From Planoprotostelium fungivorum (Eukaryota > Evosea > Variosea > Cavosteliida > Cavosteliaceae), in contig MDYQ01000142.1 of NCBI GenBank assembly GCA_003024175.1, forward strand, positions 22,436 through 86,435: a DNA stretch of 64,000 nt. Reading direction: 5' to 3'. Made by a program: the position numbers and the translations under genes. This document shows positions 46,991 through 59,673 of the stretch, piece after piece. Numbering within the stretch: the first letter of the stretch is position 1; each line of letters begins with the position of its first letter. Under the pieces are notes generated by a model. That model was not told the origin of the DNA and ran no database searches. It saw only the letters and a program-made list of their open reading frames with translations.

Positions 46991-47221
46991 CGTATGGGGT
47001 GTAGTTTCGAGACGAATAAATTCTGAATGAGTCGGTGTCCTCGTCATTAGCCTTGCGTGGTAGAATTTCCATCAGCTGCTCAACATGTGTATCATCATCA
47101 AGCTTGACATATAACGGACGAATTTGGCTTGTGAGACACTACACCTGCACCTACCGCACACGGAGTCACACCTTCCATCATCATCCTCCACACGTAACGA
47201 GAGAGAAAGAAGGTGGAATCT

Positions 47222-49048
47222 TTATAGATCGACGACGGCGTAGACACCAGCGGGGAAGAGGCCGAGGTCGTACTTGATGATGTTCAAGTTGGCCGGAGCT
47301 CCGATGACCTTGTCGAACACAGTGATGGGCACGTTGAATGGGAGCATTTTTCTCAAGTAGTCGTTCAAGAGGCCAGAGATTCTGGCAAAGTCCTGCTTCG
47401 TGACGTCGTAGCGTGTGTCACCTCTAAAGTTCTGAGAGGATCAGATGAGATGGGGTGTGTCGATGGATGACTCACTCTGGCGAGGAAGTAGAGGTTCTCG
47501 TTGACTAAAGTCAAGTTGGCGGTGATTCTGTCCAAATCGTGTCGAACGAAAGCGAACTGAGAGGGTTCAGATTGTGATGATGATGTGATCCAATGATGAT
47601 GTGAAGATGTGACGATGATGAGAATGTGATGATGAAGAGGATGAGATGAATCACATCGACGGAGGTGGTGATGTTGAAGTCCAATTCGACTTGAGCGGAG
47701 TCACCCTGAGCGTTCTGCTGTCCGAGGTTGATGGTGGCAAAGATGTTGGGTGAAACTCCTCGATCTCTGAATCCCAATGTGCTGCCCTCTTCCAACTTGG
47801 CCGTGATGTTGAACCCGACTGCATCATCATCAGCCAAATCAGATCACCATCATCATCATCATCTCACAAGGATGGACGCTGTTGATAGATCCTCCGTTCA
47901 AGACGTCTGTTGCAGTGGTGAGGAGACAGTCCAGCATGTCTCCGTTGAGGTAAAACTCGACAGAGTGTGGGTTGGTGCCGTTGATGGGCTTGAATTGGGG
48001 GCAGGATGTCTTTCCAGTGTAAGTGGCGTAAGAGCTTCCGTTCATGTTGAGGGTGAGGCGTTGGTCGACCACGGCGGGGGCCTGGGTGAATCTTAGATCT
48101 GATGATGATGTCAGCCGCAGGAGATGGTGATGTCCATCCATCACCGAAACCCATGTGGACGATGCTGAGAATCTTGTCGATGGTGGAGTCTCCAGTCTTC
48201 AATTGGTCAAGTCTGAGTTGGAAATCTTGAGCGGCGAGGGCATCGGTGATGAGCTTGTTGACGGTGGTGATTACGACTTGAGATGCGGCCTGCATGGTCG
48301 ATCAGCGCGACTCAAATTGAGAGGTTCACCTTCTCCTTGACCAAATCGAGGACGAAAGAGAGGTAGTAGTCCAGCGCGGGATTGTTGAATGAGATGGACT
48401 TGTTGGTCAGATCCAAATTGAAAGAGGTCAATTCGAACGAGGGCTTTCCGTTGGTGGCGTTGAAACCCATCTTGATGGAGGCGGCGATGTTGATTTTGGA
48501 CAGGGTGATGGTGAGTGGCTCGGCATCGAGACCGATGGATACGTTTCCGTTGATCACACCGCGAATGGGTCCACTGTTTTGATTTCAATCTCAGTATCGA
48601 TGGATTCGTCCTCACATCTTAACGGAGAGAGTATCAGAGGAGGCGGAAGTGAAGAACATCTTGGACCAAGATGACCTGGTCAACATCATACCGTGGAACT
48701 AAACAGAGTCATTTAGATTCTCTCCATATCGGATGAGAAACTCACGGAAACCAGAGGAACTGGTGGATCAGTGCTATTCTCACTCTGGGGGAGGTAGAAA
48801 GCATCTGATAATTGTCACATCTCGAGGAAGAAAATGGATCCTCACAATCGGGAAGGGGGATGGGAATCAAAAGGGGGAGAGCTGCGTGGTTGTTGAAGAA
48901 ATTCGTGAGATCAGTGAGAGACAACGATGCGCTGGACCAGTGAGAAATCCATATCATACAAGACGGTGACTCACCTGATTCCGGCCTGTCCATTGACGAA
49001 GGCGAATAGGAACGTCACACAGAAGAGAGCGGCTGTGAACTTGCTCAT
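47222..49048 (-). CDS. BPI/LBP family lipid-binding protein
   Basis: Minus strand, signal peptide MSKFTAALFCVTFLFAFVNG followed by 'QAGIR', typical of BPI/LBP ('NPGIVVRI' in animals). N-terminal barrel: 'VSIGLDAEPLTITLSKINIA' and 'LDYYLSFVLDLVKEKVNLSI'. Middle: 'QAASQVVITTVNKLITDALA'. C-terminal barrel: 'HSVEFYLNGDMLDCLLTTAT', 'GFRDRGVSPNIFATINLGQQ', 'DLGLFPAGVYAVVDL'. About 480 residues, the expected size. Family members bind lipopolysaccharide or other lipids in a tubular pocket; in a phagotroph this could be an antibacterial or lipid-transfer protein. A Cys pair ('TSCPQF' and 'MLDCLL') may form the conserved disulfide. Confidence 0.82.
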
Positions 49049-49695
49049 GGTCCTTCCTTCTGATTTCGCAACCCGATGAAAAAAGATCAACGCAGCGTTG
49101 CCGAAGACTTCCGAATCGGAAAAACGGCAAAACTATTGACCTTCTCTTCTCAACACGACGGCAATTTCACCTCTTTTGCCTTCTAAGACACAGACATCCA
49201 TAGTGTATCCCCCACTCTGTCGAGCAGCGTCGCTGCTGCCGACGGCATTCGCTAGGGGAAACCAACGGAAAAACAGCGGGAAAGCGAACTCACGCGCGAT
49301 GAAAGTTCATCTGAACGAACACAGATGAAAACATCAAGGACAAAGAGATGCTCTCATTCGAGTACGTGAGGGCATCATCAGCTATAGCGAATCACGGTGA
49401 AGGGCGGACCTGCCTATCGCCCACATGGCGTCATAACTCAGTATATCATGACGAGGCCTCGTGATCTGTCAGAAAAATCTGCAACAGAAAGACGTTATGC
49501 GAATGAAGCGGAGGTTTCATCGAAATGAAATGTTCGGTGGCTTGTTTGGTTTTCCCCTCCACACCAACAGGACTGCATCGTATCACACACCCTTTTTGTA
49601 TATTCCCTTTTTCTATCGCGGCTACATTCATGACGGTTGAGACTCTTACCAACACCACGCTACTTCATTCCACTCATTCGACTCTTCTCTTGAAA
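49049..49695. other. Intergenic region, divergent promoters
   Basis: A 647-base gap between the BPI/LBP gene (minus) and the next plus-strand gene. Short frames only. GC content is higher near 49200-49320. No RNA gene or repeat recognised. Confidence 0.5.
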
Positions 49696-50238
49696 ATGGA
49701 GGATTCTATCCTTGCCCCCACCCCCAGAAAGATCAGGAACGTCAGCTCCCCTGTGCCGAAACGGTAAGCATGTTTCCATTTTCTTCGACCAATTTAGAGT
49801 ATGGAAGTCTGACTTCATTTCAGCCGGGGCACGAGAAAAGCTACTCAAGAAGCATTGTTTGGAGAGGCCGGCCAGGAGCTACAGACTATCCTCTTTCAAC
49901 ACTCCTCCGAGTCTTCCTCTGAGGAATGCAGCCCCAGCCACAGTCCCGAGCACAACTTCGTCCTTCAGGACCACGGTATCTTCCTCAGCGAGGACGCGCA
50001 GGAGTTTGGTCCTTCTCCACCCGCCAGAGCAGGCAATCCTCTATACTTCAACTCCCCATTTCGCTCCAACGGAGAGCTCGTCTCTGCCGAGGTTGTCCCT
50101 CAACTTCGCATCGTGAACAGCAGGGTGTCTGGTCGTGAAACCAAGACCACCAAGAAGGCGGAGCCCTTGCATTTAGATGCGAGGCGCTACAGGTCCTCCA
50201 GCTGGCCCAACCTCAGCAAGCTCGTCACCTCTGAATGA
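49696..50238 (+). CDS. Disordered unknown protein
   Basis: Two exons joined over a ~57-nt intron (49765-49823, GTAAGC...TTTCAG), giving about 160 residues. It starts MEDSILAPTPRKIRNVSSPV with 'KRRGTRKATQEALFGEAGQE', then an acidic, Ser-rich middle ('SSESSSEECSPSHSPEHNFV') and a basic end ('YRSSSWPNLSKLVTSE'). The pattern of TP/SP sites and basic patches suggests a nuclear, phosphorylated regulator, for example a cell-cycle inhibitor-like protein, but no known domain is seen. Confidence 0.6.
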
Positions 50239-50442
50239 GTGTTACATACTGTACAGCATTTTGCATCAACAAATTATACCAGAAATCAAGACACAACATG
50301 TAATTCTATGTAGATAAATTCTATTCTGTTGCCAGTCGTCTCCTTCTTTTGACTCCAACGAATGCCGTTTCGAATGACCGACGTTTTATAAATCGAATTA
50401 TTTTGACAAGGATCTCACTCTCGACGAACAGCAGCACGACCA

Positions 50443-52575
50443 ATGACGACGCCAGCGAAGGATCCCCCTGTTGTGAAATTAGAAGACGATGTAGTACAAC
50501 AGAAGGAGGGGACGCCTCGCCTACGAAGAAACAAAAACTCACACCAAGAGCTCGACGTGATGATGGACGTCCATGATTTAGGGGCTGACGAGACATCAGA
50601 TCTTGGAGAAGACATCTTCATCTTCATCTTCTGGTTCTGCAAAGAGTACGACAGAAAGTCAACTGGTCAGCAAATTAGATCGACTCATTTTACCCTTGAC
50701 CGTTTTGATCCATCTCGCCGCGTACCTCGATCGTGGCATCTTTGGTAACTCTAGACTCTTGGGTGGGTGAATCGCCATGGAAACATTTTCCAACACATCC
50801 AGGTCTGCAGGACGACATCCTCGATGATTCGAAGCAGTTCGATCTCGCATTATCCCTCTTCTTCATCGGTCACGTTTTATTCATGGTATCGTCTGTCCAT
50901 CGTCTAATGCAATCGCTCACGACATCAGATCCCAGGAAACTTGCTGGCCAAGGTTTTGAGCCCTCCTTGGTGGATCGGATCCATGTCCATCTGTTGGGCC
51001 ATCACGGCCACGCTGCAAGCGGCCGCGTTCAACTTTGCAGGTATCGGCACTTGTCGATTCTTCCTCGGTGTATTCGAAGCCGGATTTGGTCCAGCCATCG
51101 TCCTCTATTTCAGGTGATGGACTCTCCATCGTGTGATGGTCTGACGGTGCGATCAGTTTCTGGTACAGACCTAGAGAATTGGCGTTGCGTAACGCGGTAT
51201 ACATCTCTTCGGGCCCGTTGGCCGGTGCTTTCTCTGGTTTGATTTCCTATGGAATCAGCCGGGCTCACGACACCAGCGTGAGTCGAAATGATCATCATCA
51301 TCCATCTCATCCATCACCATCACTCCACCGCCATCATCATCCACCACCGTGATGATGATCACCTCTAAAGAGGACAAACAGATTAGTCGCTGGCGCATCA
51401 TGTTCCTCGTCGAAGGGTTTCCATCCATCATTCTGGGCATCGTCATCTTCTTGCTCTTACCCGACCGCCCCCACTCTGCCCTCTACCTGGTGAGTCATTT
51501 TCATCCACAGAACCATTCTCCCTCGCTCATCCTTCTTTACAGACAGAGAAGGAGAGAGAATTAGCCGTCGCTCGCATCAGTGAGAGACTCACGATTCGTC
51601 TTTCAGCTGAAGAGTACGACAGACGCTCCGGCCGGTGGAGGGATAGAGAAGATAGAAGTGGTCAGGGCGTTCAAAGACTACCGCATCATCATGTCCGGTA
51701 TCTCTTTCGCTGGCTTCACCTTGGCCCTCGCTTCCACCGTCTCTTTCTTACCTTCTATCCTGGCTGACTTCGATTTCGATGCGGATAAGGTTCAACTGTA
51801 CACTGTGCCGCCTTATCTGTGTGCTTTCGTCACCATGCTAGTCAGGTACTCGTTTCGTACGTGTCGGTGGTGACAAGCGACAGTGCTTACACTTCGGACA
51901 AAGTGTTTGGAGAGAGGGGGTTACACATCGTGGTGTTGTCTGCTTTGGGAGGAATAGGTTATCTGTTGTTGCTATTGACGACCTCTTATCAAGTCAAGTA
52001 CCTGGGAGTCTTTCTCGTGCTGATGGGGATCTATCCTTGCCTTCCCCTCACACTCTCCTGGGTGATTCATCTTTCATCCTCTCTATGATTCTATTCACAT
52101 CTTCTCATCGTAAATTCTCTCGAGATGATGAGATGATGATCGTGAGATGATGATCGTGAGACGATGATCATGAGATGATGATGATGAGATGATGATATGA
52201 ACTGATGACTGACGAGAATGAAGGTGAGCAACAACATCAGAAACGAGACGAGAAGAGCAGTCGGAATCGCCGCCGTCATTCTAGTGGGAAACTGTTTCAG
52301 TATCATGGGAACACAGATCTTCCCATCGAGCGAAGGACCGAGGTGAATGCACGGAGATCACGAGTGAGACTTACACTGTACGTAGGTACGTTCGTGGATT
52401 CACCATCTGCTGCGTCTTCCTCTTCGTTTCTGCCGTGATGGCCTTGCTGCAGAGAGTCCTACTGCAGAGAGAGAAGAGATTGATTCAAGAGGTGGAGATG
52501 GAGACGATTCCTGATGATTCTTCTACGACGGAGAACTCTACCACAACCACGTATCACTGGGTTCCCACTCTATAA
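50443..52575 (+). CDS. MFS transporter, anion:cation symporter (allantoate/nicotinate permease) type
   Basis: Starts MTTPAKDPPVVKLEDDVVQQ; after a 41-nt intron comes a Ser run and the first helix with 'SKLDRLILPLTVLIHLAAYL' followed by 'DRGIFGN', the 'LDR.NIGNA' signature of ACS-family transporters. Later segments are 'LVEGFPSIILGIVIFLLLPD' with 'RPHSALYL', 'YRIIMSGISFAGFTLALAST', and the final helix 'GFTICCVFLFVSAVMALLQR' region. The protein ends with a Thr-rich tail ('TTYHWVPTL'). ACS transporters import organic anions such as nicotinate, allantoate or pantothenate across the plasma membrane. Substrate not predictable. Frequent short introns; exon joins between 51080 and 51360 approximate. 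Confidence 0.78.
52125..52200. repeat. GATGATGATCGTGA simple repeat
   Basis: Degenerate tandem words of 12-15 bp built on GATGATGATCGTGAGA fill an intron of the MFS gene. Comparable GATGAT/CATCAT low-complexity tracts occur in introns at 7363-7430, 23890-23975, 47570-47650 and 57715-57780. Confidence 0.6.
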
Positions 52576-52974
52576 ACAACTTTGAATTCTTCACATGTCT
52601 TCCCGAGACGTTGATGTCAGTCGAAGGGGCTTTGAGATATCTCCACCTGGAATGCTGGAAGATCGTCATCTTTCAAGCGTTTGACTGGTGGTCAGTCGAT
52701 CGCGGTCTGTGTCATCATGTTTCACCCCAGTAATTGTTTCGGTTGTAGGGTATATCATTAGATCCTCTCTCCGAACTGGCTGTGTTGCTGCTGTTGTTCG
52801 TGAAGATGATTCAGTTCGTAAGCTGACCCGCCCACAACCTACAAACGCTCTATCTATCGGTAATCGACAAGGAAGAGAAACTAACTTTGGTTCCGTAGGC
52901 CACACAGATTGTTCGCTGACTTCGATCTTTCAAATATTCATAATTCTCATAAATATGTTCATTTTGGGTATCTC
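52576..52974. other. Intergenic region between convergent genes
   Basis: Lies between the ends of the MFS gene (plus) and the seven-helix receptor gene (minus). A plus-strand frame at 52688-53077 is partly antisense to the receptor and has no support. Nothing else seen. Confidence 0.45.
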
Positions 52975-54436
52975 TCATACGACGATCTCTTGTGACTTCA
53001 TCTCAGCAGTCGTGTTTCCCATCGTGGTCGCCGTCGATCGGATCATGGATCGGATGACCTTAGGGTTCATCCACTGATGCCACTCCCAGATCGGAATAAA
53101 GACATTGACGGAAGAGAAGGCCATGAGAAAAGTCAGAGTGACCAACACGTAGAGACTCTGCACAAAGTCAGTCTCTTCGAACGAGAGTCGTTCACTCACG
53201 CCGATGCTGATGGCCGCTGAGTTGGCGTGAAAGGAGATGTTGATACAAGCGCTGGTGACACCGAAGGTGGTGAAGAGTCCCATGAGTATCATTACGGCTT
53301 TGATTCTGCCTTGTAAGACTTCGGGGATGATCTGAAGGAGTCGAAGCCCGTAGATGATGTATCCGATCGCAAACAGGATCCAAGCTCCCGTGTAGAAGGC
53401 GTAGTAGAAGACGGTGTAGGTGTCCCACATGTGTTGATTTGCAGTGTGGAGCTCAGCCAAGGCCTGTCATCTTTTAGTCTCGAGATGAGAGGAAGAGGAG
53501 CTCACCATGCCCAGGAAGGCTAAAAGGGAGGCCACACACACGGCCACATATGCGAATCTGAATTTCGACACGAGGGATATCTTCAGCAGGATATCTTCCA
53601 TCTGCAAATTGGGCTCGTACCCAGGCTTAATCTTTCGCAGCATCTCTTCTTTCTTCATCTTTCGAATGCCAGCGTAGTACAACTCTGCCCTGTCCTTGTG
53701 TCAGGCGCGGCACACTGAATACGGGGCCTCACCAGTGAAATAGCAGAGCAGAGAACACGAACAGAAGGAGATTGTCTTTGAAGTAAAACATGACGTAGTA
53801 AGCCTTGACGTTCATGTTTCCGAAGGCTCCAAAGAAATCAGCGGAGAGGATGGTGATCCCTGTCGAGAGATGAGATCAGAAGGAGATGATGGACGACTCA
53901 CATAGACATGTGACGGCCAATAAGATCATGGTGTATCTGGTGATGACGGCCGTGGAACCACGAGAGAAGGAGATGATGAATTCCAGAGCAACGCGGTATA
54001 CCATGATGAGAGTGAGAATTCCAAAGATGACTCCTTGGTAGATTCTCATTCCAGAGTAAGCCTCGCGAAAGCCCGGAACAATGTCGGCTCCTGATTTTAC
54101 ATCATCAGAACGATGATGGGGCGTGGACGACAAACTCACTCAGAATACAATTGTCCACTCCAGCACCATCAAATCCGGAGGATAATCTGCCGTCGTAATA
54201 TCCAAAGAACCTGCGAGCATGAGTTGATGTCCTTCGGTGATGTGATCTTCTCACCCATACCAACAGCGACAGCTGCCACCACTCATGCAGACTCCTCTTC
54301 CGTCACAGTCTGGGTTTCTTGCGTTGCAATCGGGCTCGTAGATCATGGTGGTCGCATTCGTGGCTGGTGGATCTGTCGTCTGTGCTAAAGCACAGACACA
54401 GAGAGAGACGAAGAGAATGGAGAGACGGGCGAGCAT
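52975..54436 (-). CDS. EGF-like domain / seven-transmembrane receptor-like protein
   Basis: Signal peptide (MLARLSILFVSLCVCALAQT), a short ectodomain with an EGF-like cysteine pattern in 'DCNARNPDCDGRGVCMSGGS' followed by 'CRCWYG', then seven hydrophobic spans: 'VIFGILTLIMVYRVALEFII', 'YTMILLAVTCLC', 'YVMFYFKDNLLLFVFSALLF', 'FRFAYVAVCVASLLAFLGM', 'AFYTGAWILFAIGYIIYGLR', 'AVMILMGLFTTFGVTSACIN', 'SLYVLVTLTFLMAFSSVNVF'. The tail is short ('GNTTAEMKSQEIVV'). The topology is that of a GPCR-like receptor; a TOM1/THH1-type seven-helix family is an alternative. The gene is tandem with the REJ/GPS gene upstream on the same strand. Confidence 0.72.
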
Positions 54437-55219
54437 GATGTCGATGCGACGGTGGTAGCTCCTACGAAGGGTGCGATTGAATGAGAAGACAACAGCATGG
54501 AACGCACGAGCGTGTTCTACTGAATGCGGGTCGATAAAATTCCGCAGTATGCTGATGTACTCTGTTCGGAGTTTATAACACCTGCTGATGTCAAGTGTAA
54601 GCCGCTGACACTCCCATTTCTCGTCTATTCTGTTCAGCTCAAAGTACCGGTTGACATGTCATGTTCGTAATCATGCGGAAAGTGCTGGGGCGTGACAGTT
54701 TTTATCGAAATCTCGCGCCCCAGATTAGAGTTGTACGCCAACTTTTGCGTCTGGAGCGCCAGGGCGTTGGTGTCGGTGGAAAAACGGAGTGCTTGATCTA
54801 CTTTGGGGTTGGAGTGTTTGCTTATTCTGCCTTGGGCAATGATCTCATCTCCTTAGATGGAACGGCTTCGAGGTTATGTAAAGAAGTGGATCCTCTCGGA
54901 GATAACATCTGAATTTTTATCACACCCCAGCACGAGGAGAATGTCAATGATCGTGATACGTTGATTTCGGGCGCAGAAGATGACAATCATGCGAGCTAGA
55001 TCACTTCACAGATTTATTCCACACGTAAGAAAATTGAGAGAGCGATACCTCCTCTCTCCCACATTACGCTCATCCGCGATCTCAAAGTCGTCATTATAAA
55101 CGGCGGCGTAGTAATTCAACATCATGAGTCGGCTTCGAAGGACGTTACCACGCTCAACTCTGTACATGATGACATCATTGTAACAATTCATTCGTAATGT
55201 GTGTTCATCCGCTGGGAGA
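54437..55219. other. Gap between two surface-protein genes
   Basis: 783 bases. A minus-strand frame at 55006-55202 ('MMLNYYAAVYNDDFEIADER') reads like coding sequence and could be an alternative 3' exon of the REJ/GPS gene or its 3' UTR; I found no splice that joins it. A plus frame at 54661-54912 lacks support. The receptor promoter should lie at 54437-54650. Confidence 0.4.
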
Positions 55220-58200
55220 TCAGTAATCTGATTCATTGACTGTCATCTCAAGATCAACAAATTGTCTCCTGTCGTTCTTCCTCCGCTTAATAAAGACAAC
55301 TCTGCCTTCGTTCAGCCTCTACGATTCACCTTCGACTCACATGATCGCAATCAGAACGATCATCAGCAGAGTGCCTAAAACGATCGGGACGGCGATCGCG
55401 GCAGGATGGACGGATGCATCTACGTTGTACTCCCGAGTGGCATCTACTGATCGTGGGTTTCGAATGACAGTGAAGTTGGTCAGATGATCGCTGTTTTTTT
55501 CAATCAGATCGTCAGGTGATTCGTCTCACCAGGTACAAGTGATTGCCACACTTCCATCTTCTCTTCGAATGATGCTCGTACGACAACCACCCTTATCGAA
55601 ATTTTCAATGCTCTCGTTCCAATAGACACAGCTCAGCGAGTCTTCCGACTTGATGTTTGGGCCGAGCTGCGAGATCCGAATGCTGATGGGCTGTCGACTG
55701 CCTCTCACATCGAGCTGTTTTGGTCTTAGCCTCGTTCGCATCGATGATGACGTCACCTCCGTGCCGTTCGAAGAGTGAACCGATAGCCCCGTGATGTTTG
55801 ATACGAAGTCGAGTTTCTTTTCAATCGAGAGAGGATTGAAAGAGAGATAACTGAGGGCAACTGTGATGGGCTGGCCGAGTCTGGTGGAGAGATCGTCTGG
55901 TAGAGTGTATCCGTTCTGATTGCTTTCTTGACTGCTCTATGATTCAGATCTTTATCTTCTCGTGTTCTTAATAGGAGAGGAGTGATTCACCTCAACTGTC
56001 GGCTGATGATGAGGGAGAAGTATTGTGTCGACAGATTCGTCTGTACATCAGAATGGACAATTCGAGATGTCAGCGTGGAGATGAAATCAAAGACGCGGTC
56101 GTTTCTCGGATGAATGTACTCTCCAGCGAGAATCTGTAGAGTAGATATCAGATAGTTCTGAGGAAGAATGTGCTGATGACTTCACCTGAGCGATCGAATT
56201 TGAAATTGGATGGACCGATTGAAGGAAGGAAGAATTGCACAGAGACAGATAAGAAACTGTAGTAGCAGGATGAATGACAGTGATGGCCGCCAGAGGAGAG
56301 CAATAACGGAGGGGATCCACCCCCGTAAGATTCTTAATGTTACCCATCAACTCATCAAATCGACTCGTGATGTTCTTTCCCTGATTTACATCAGCTGATG
56401 TCCTTCGTCTGTGACTCACATCGTCGATGAGAGATTGGATGTCGCGCAGGATGATCTGATGGGGTGTGGCGAGGAACAGAGTGTAATCCGTATGGTTTCC
56501 CCGCGGTGGATCGACCAGACAGACGAAATAACCCTGATCAAACGTCGCGTAATCGAGGGGCGTCCAATCTTGATCGATCTCTCTGCTGGCGCAATAAACG
56601 TGATTGAGATCGAAATCGACGTAATCCGGACGGAAGGTCAACTCGAACTGTCCAGAAGGGGCGAGCATGTTACTGATGGTGATGACACCGGTGTAGTTTG
56701 ATTGTATCAGTGTAGATGGCACCTGTAAGTTATGAGAAGAATGAAAGAGATGAATGAAACAGATAGGAGGTGGGAGAAACATACGGATTGGGTGAAGATG
56801 TCGAACGGCCAATAGACAAAGTTGACCGCTTGACAACTCTGTGTTGTTGCCTCCTCCGGAAATTGAACACCGGCTCCCGTGCGGCTCTCTAGATTCGCCC
56901 ACGTGTAATCCGGCAGTGCCACCGCGTAGAACTGTATCCGTCAATCTCAGGATAGAAGAGACTCTTCACCTCGATGTTGTCCATCCGCTGAGAAAACGCT
57001 CCCGCACCACACAGACCACTGAGATCGATCTTTTGAGGAAGTAAGGTGGTGAGAGTCACGTACAGATTCTCCGCAGCGCTTTCGTATGGTGAATTTTCGT
57101 CCCAGATGTCTGTGGCGTTGCTGTTCCATCCGTACAACGCGATGGATGCACTCTGCATTTTTGTGATGAGATGAAGAAGAGCGGTACGGAACTCACTCGA
57201 ATGACAGAATAGAAGAGAGAGATGGGAGATTTTGTTTCGGTGTGCTGCACGAGATTGTAGAGAGATCCAGTGACGAATTTTTTCGATAGATTACGAGCGT
57301 CCGGCTGTATGACATAATTGAACACCGTGTAATCATCGTCCGTGACCTTCTGACCAGCTAGGGGTACACTGTCTAAATGTGAGACGAATCGATCGATCTC
57401 CATCGTATCTCACGTCGATTGACTCAATACGACGTAACGAATGCCGTAAGCGTAGTCGTTCTGAACCGAATAAGCTGCCAAGGGCGACACGATTGGAATG
57501 ATACGATCCGTCGAGTTGAATGCGAGAAAGAGCTTATCGTGGTATTCTGAAGCGTTGATGGGGATCGTACCGAGATTGACCTTTAGAATGTACGTCTGCT
57601 GCGCGAAATTGTCCGCTCGGTAGACTTTCGCTACGATGGTCATCGATCTGTCGGTCGTTTTCGTGGGGTAGAGTGTCGTGAGGATCTATTCCGTTGTTAG
57701 CTCCACCGTCATCACGATCGATGATGATGATGACGATGTTTGTGTGATGATGATGACGTGATGATGGTGATGATGATGTACCTGATATGGATCGTCGTTC
57801 AGATAGAGATGAGTTCCATCGGCCGCTTGGAGGTAGTAATCGACGTAGACTGGCACTTCCGGCGTCGAATAATTAGAGAATGACACGCTGAAGAGGGTGT
57901 CCACCTCCTTCTTCGAACCATTCGTCACAAAGACGTCACCATCGCGTTCGACCACCTTCAAGTTCATCTTCCCTCCCGTTACCGGACATCCCGTGGAAAA
58001 TTCGAATACGTTGTAACCTTTCGTCTACGTGAGATTTCGACTCGAATTTTTACACACCGTGCGCATCAGCGGATGTGACGTTACATGAGAGAGAATAATT
58101 CGTGCAGGATGTGAGGATGTAAGAGGGTATGTAGAATGAACCTGAGGCCAATTTCTTTCCATAGTTGCGGATGGAGAGTGTGTCGGATGACCATGAGACG

Positions 58201-59673
58201 GATGGTGCCTCGGATGGAGTGTAGTCCAAGTGAGCCGTGAAGACGGTGACGGCCATGGGATCGATGATATCTCCCTGCGAGGATGAGATGGTCACTCCGA
58301 TGATGTCATCTGCGATGGATCAGCGACATGTGGTGGTGGGAGTGACGATGGTGAGGGAGGTGAATGCGGACGAAGAGAGGTAAGCAGTAGAGACGGTGAG
58401 TTGGAATCGATAGAGGCCGACAGGGAGGGAGCCAGCGGTGATGGAGAGGGTGCTGCTGGTGTTGGAGACCTTGTGGGTGCTGGTGTTGCAATCTCCTTGA
58501 GAGGAGGTGCACGTCCAGAGATAAGTCAAACCGTTCGAATCTGAGAAGAATTAATCGAAATGAGACGAAAATGAGAACGATCTTGCCGATGTTGATTAGA
58601 CTGATGATGGAATTCTGAAGGTACCTTGAGTATCGAGATTGAGAGAAGGATAGGCATCCAAGAAGATAGCCTCATCGTGACCGAGCAGAACGATCGAATT
58701 CTGTGAGATAGCCGCATAAGGTGCAGTCGGCACGACCTCTAAGCGGAAAGACAGCCTCTGAACGTACTCATTCTGATACGTGATGTCGGCCATCACATGG
58801 TACACCTGCAAGATCCTTCATCATCTTTGAGAGGAAGATTAAGGAAAGACTCACCCCTGGTGTTGAATATTGGGGAAAAATGACCGCGAAACGATTTTGA
58901 ACTTGGTGGAGAGAGACGGGTGTGGCGTGAACATCGACTGCGGACCACGATGGAAGGGAGACGTTGTGGCGGCAGGTGCTGAACGACACGCGTAGCATCA
59001 CGTCCGACCATGAAACTGTCTTGGCGGTGTCCGGTTGATCCTTATAGAAGATGCTCCCCTGCATTGGAGGGATGTTTACTTCGATGCTGCCCGTGTTATT
59101 GAGATCATCGGTGGCGGTGAAAGTGAAATTGCCAGGGACAATGTGGGACGATGGAAGAATGAGATGAGTTCTATTCGATTCCGCTGTGAAGCTTGGGATG
59201 GGTGGCGTGACGGACCATTGTATGATGGACGTCTGAGTATCATTGACGGTGATGTTGATGTCCGAGCAGTAGTCTATCGATGGATTAGTCAAGGAGAGGA
59301 CAAGTGTGTGAGTAGGAGAAGGGGTGCTCGCGATTTCTGCTTCACTCGAGCTGGTGTCGGTGATTGATATGGAGGTAGTAGAGTCATTGGAGGCGACTGA
59401 GCTACTTGTAGAGGATATCGCGTCCTCTGATCTCGTCAATAATGGACCGCTCGGTGTGCTGGTGATACTGGAATCGGATGTGGTGTTGACGGCGGTTGAG
59501 GTTGCGTCGGTACCAGGAGTAGAGTCGGCGCTCGGAATCGAAGAGGCGGCAGGTGAACTCGAGAGAGGGCCCGCAGAATCGCCGGGTGAGATGGTGGTAT
59601 CGTTCTGACCGAGGACAGAGAGGACCAAGACCAGCAAGATGATGGATACAGCTGCCGCGCATCTGACCACCAT
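55220..59673 (-). CDS. REJ/GPS-domain single-pass surface protein (polycystin-1-like ectodomain)
   Basis: Signal sequence (MVVRCAAAVSIILLVLVLSV), a Ser/Thr-rich stalk of about 110 residues ('STPGTDATSTAVNTTSDSSI'), then many beta-rich modules. A REJ-like block has 'LYRFQLTVSTAYLSSSAFTS' after a cysteine pair. Near the membrane is a GPS motif: 'SLSCVYWNESIENFDKGGCR', 'SVAITCTW' and, one exon on, 'SDHLTNFTV' (canonical C-x-W ... GC ... C-x-C-x-HLT-F). Then one membrane helix 'AAIAVPIVLGTLLMIVLIAI' and a short basic tail 'VVFIKRRKNDRRQFVDLEMT', stop at 55220-55222. GPS sites mark GAIN domains that self-cleave in polycystin-1 and adhesion GPCRs. Here there is no seven-helix or channel part, so it is a single-pass version. 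Second Cys of the usual C-x-C is Trp here. Confidence 0.75.

Noticed and set aside
55006-55236. Separate small gene downstream of the REJ/GPS gene
   Set aside because: The first ATG in this frame overlaps the end of the REJ/GPS coding region and no splice or motif supports it; noted as possible 3' UTR or exon.
59324-59608. Plus-strand frame rich in Val/Glu/Ala
   Set aside because: It mirrors the Ser/Thr-rich stalk of the REJ/GPS protein on the opposite strand.
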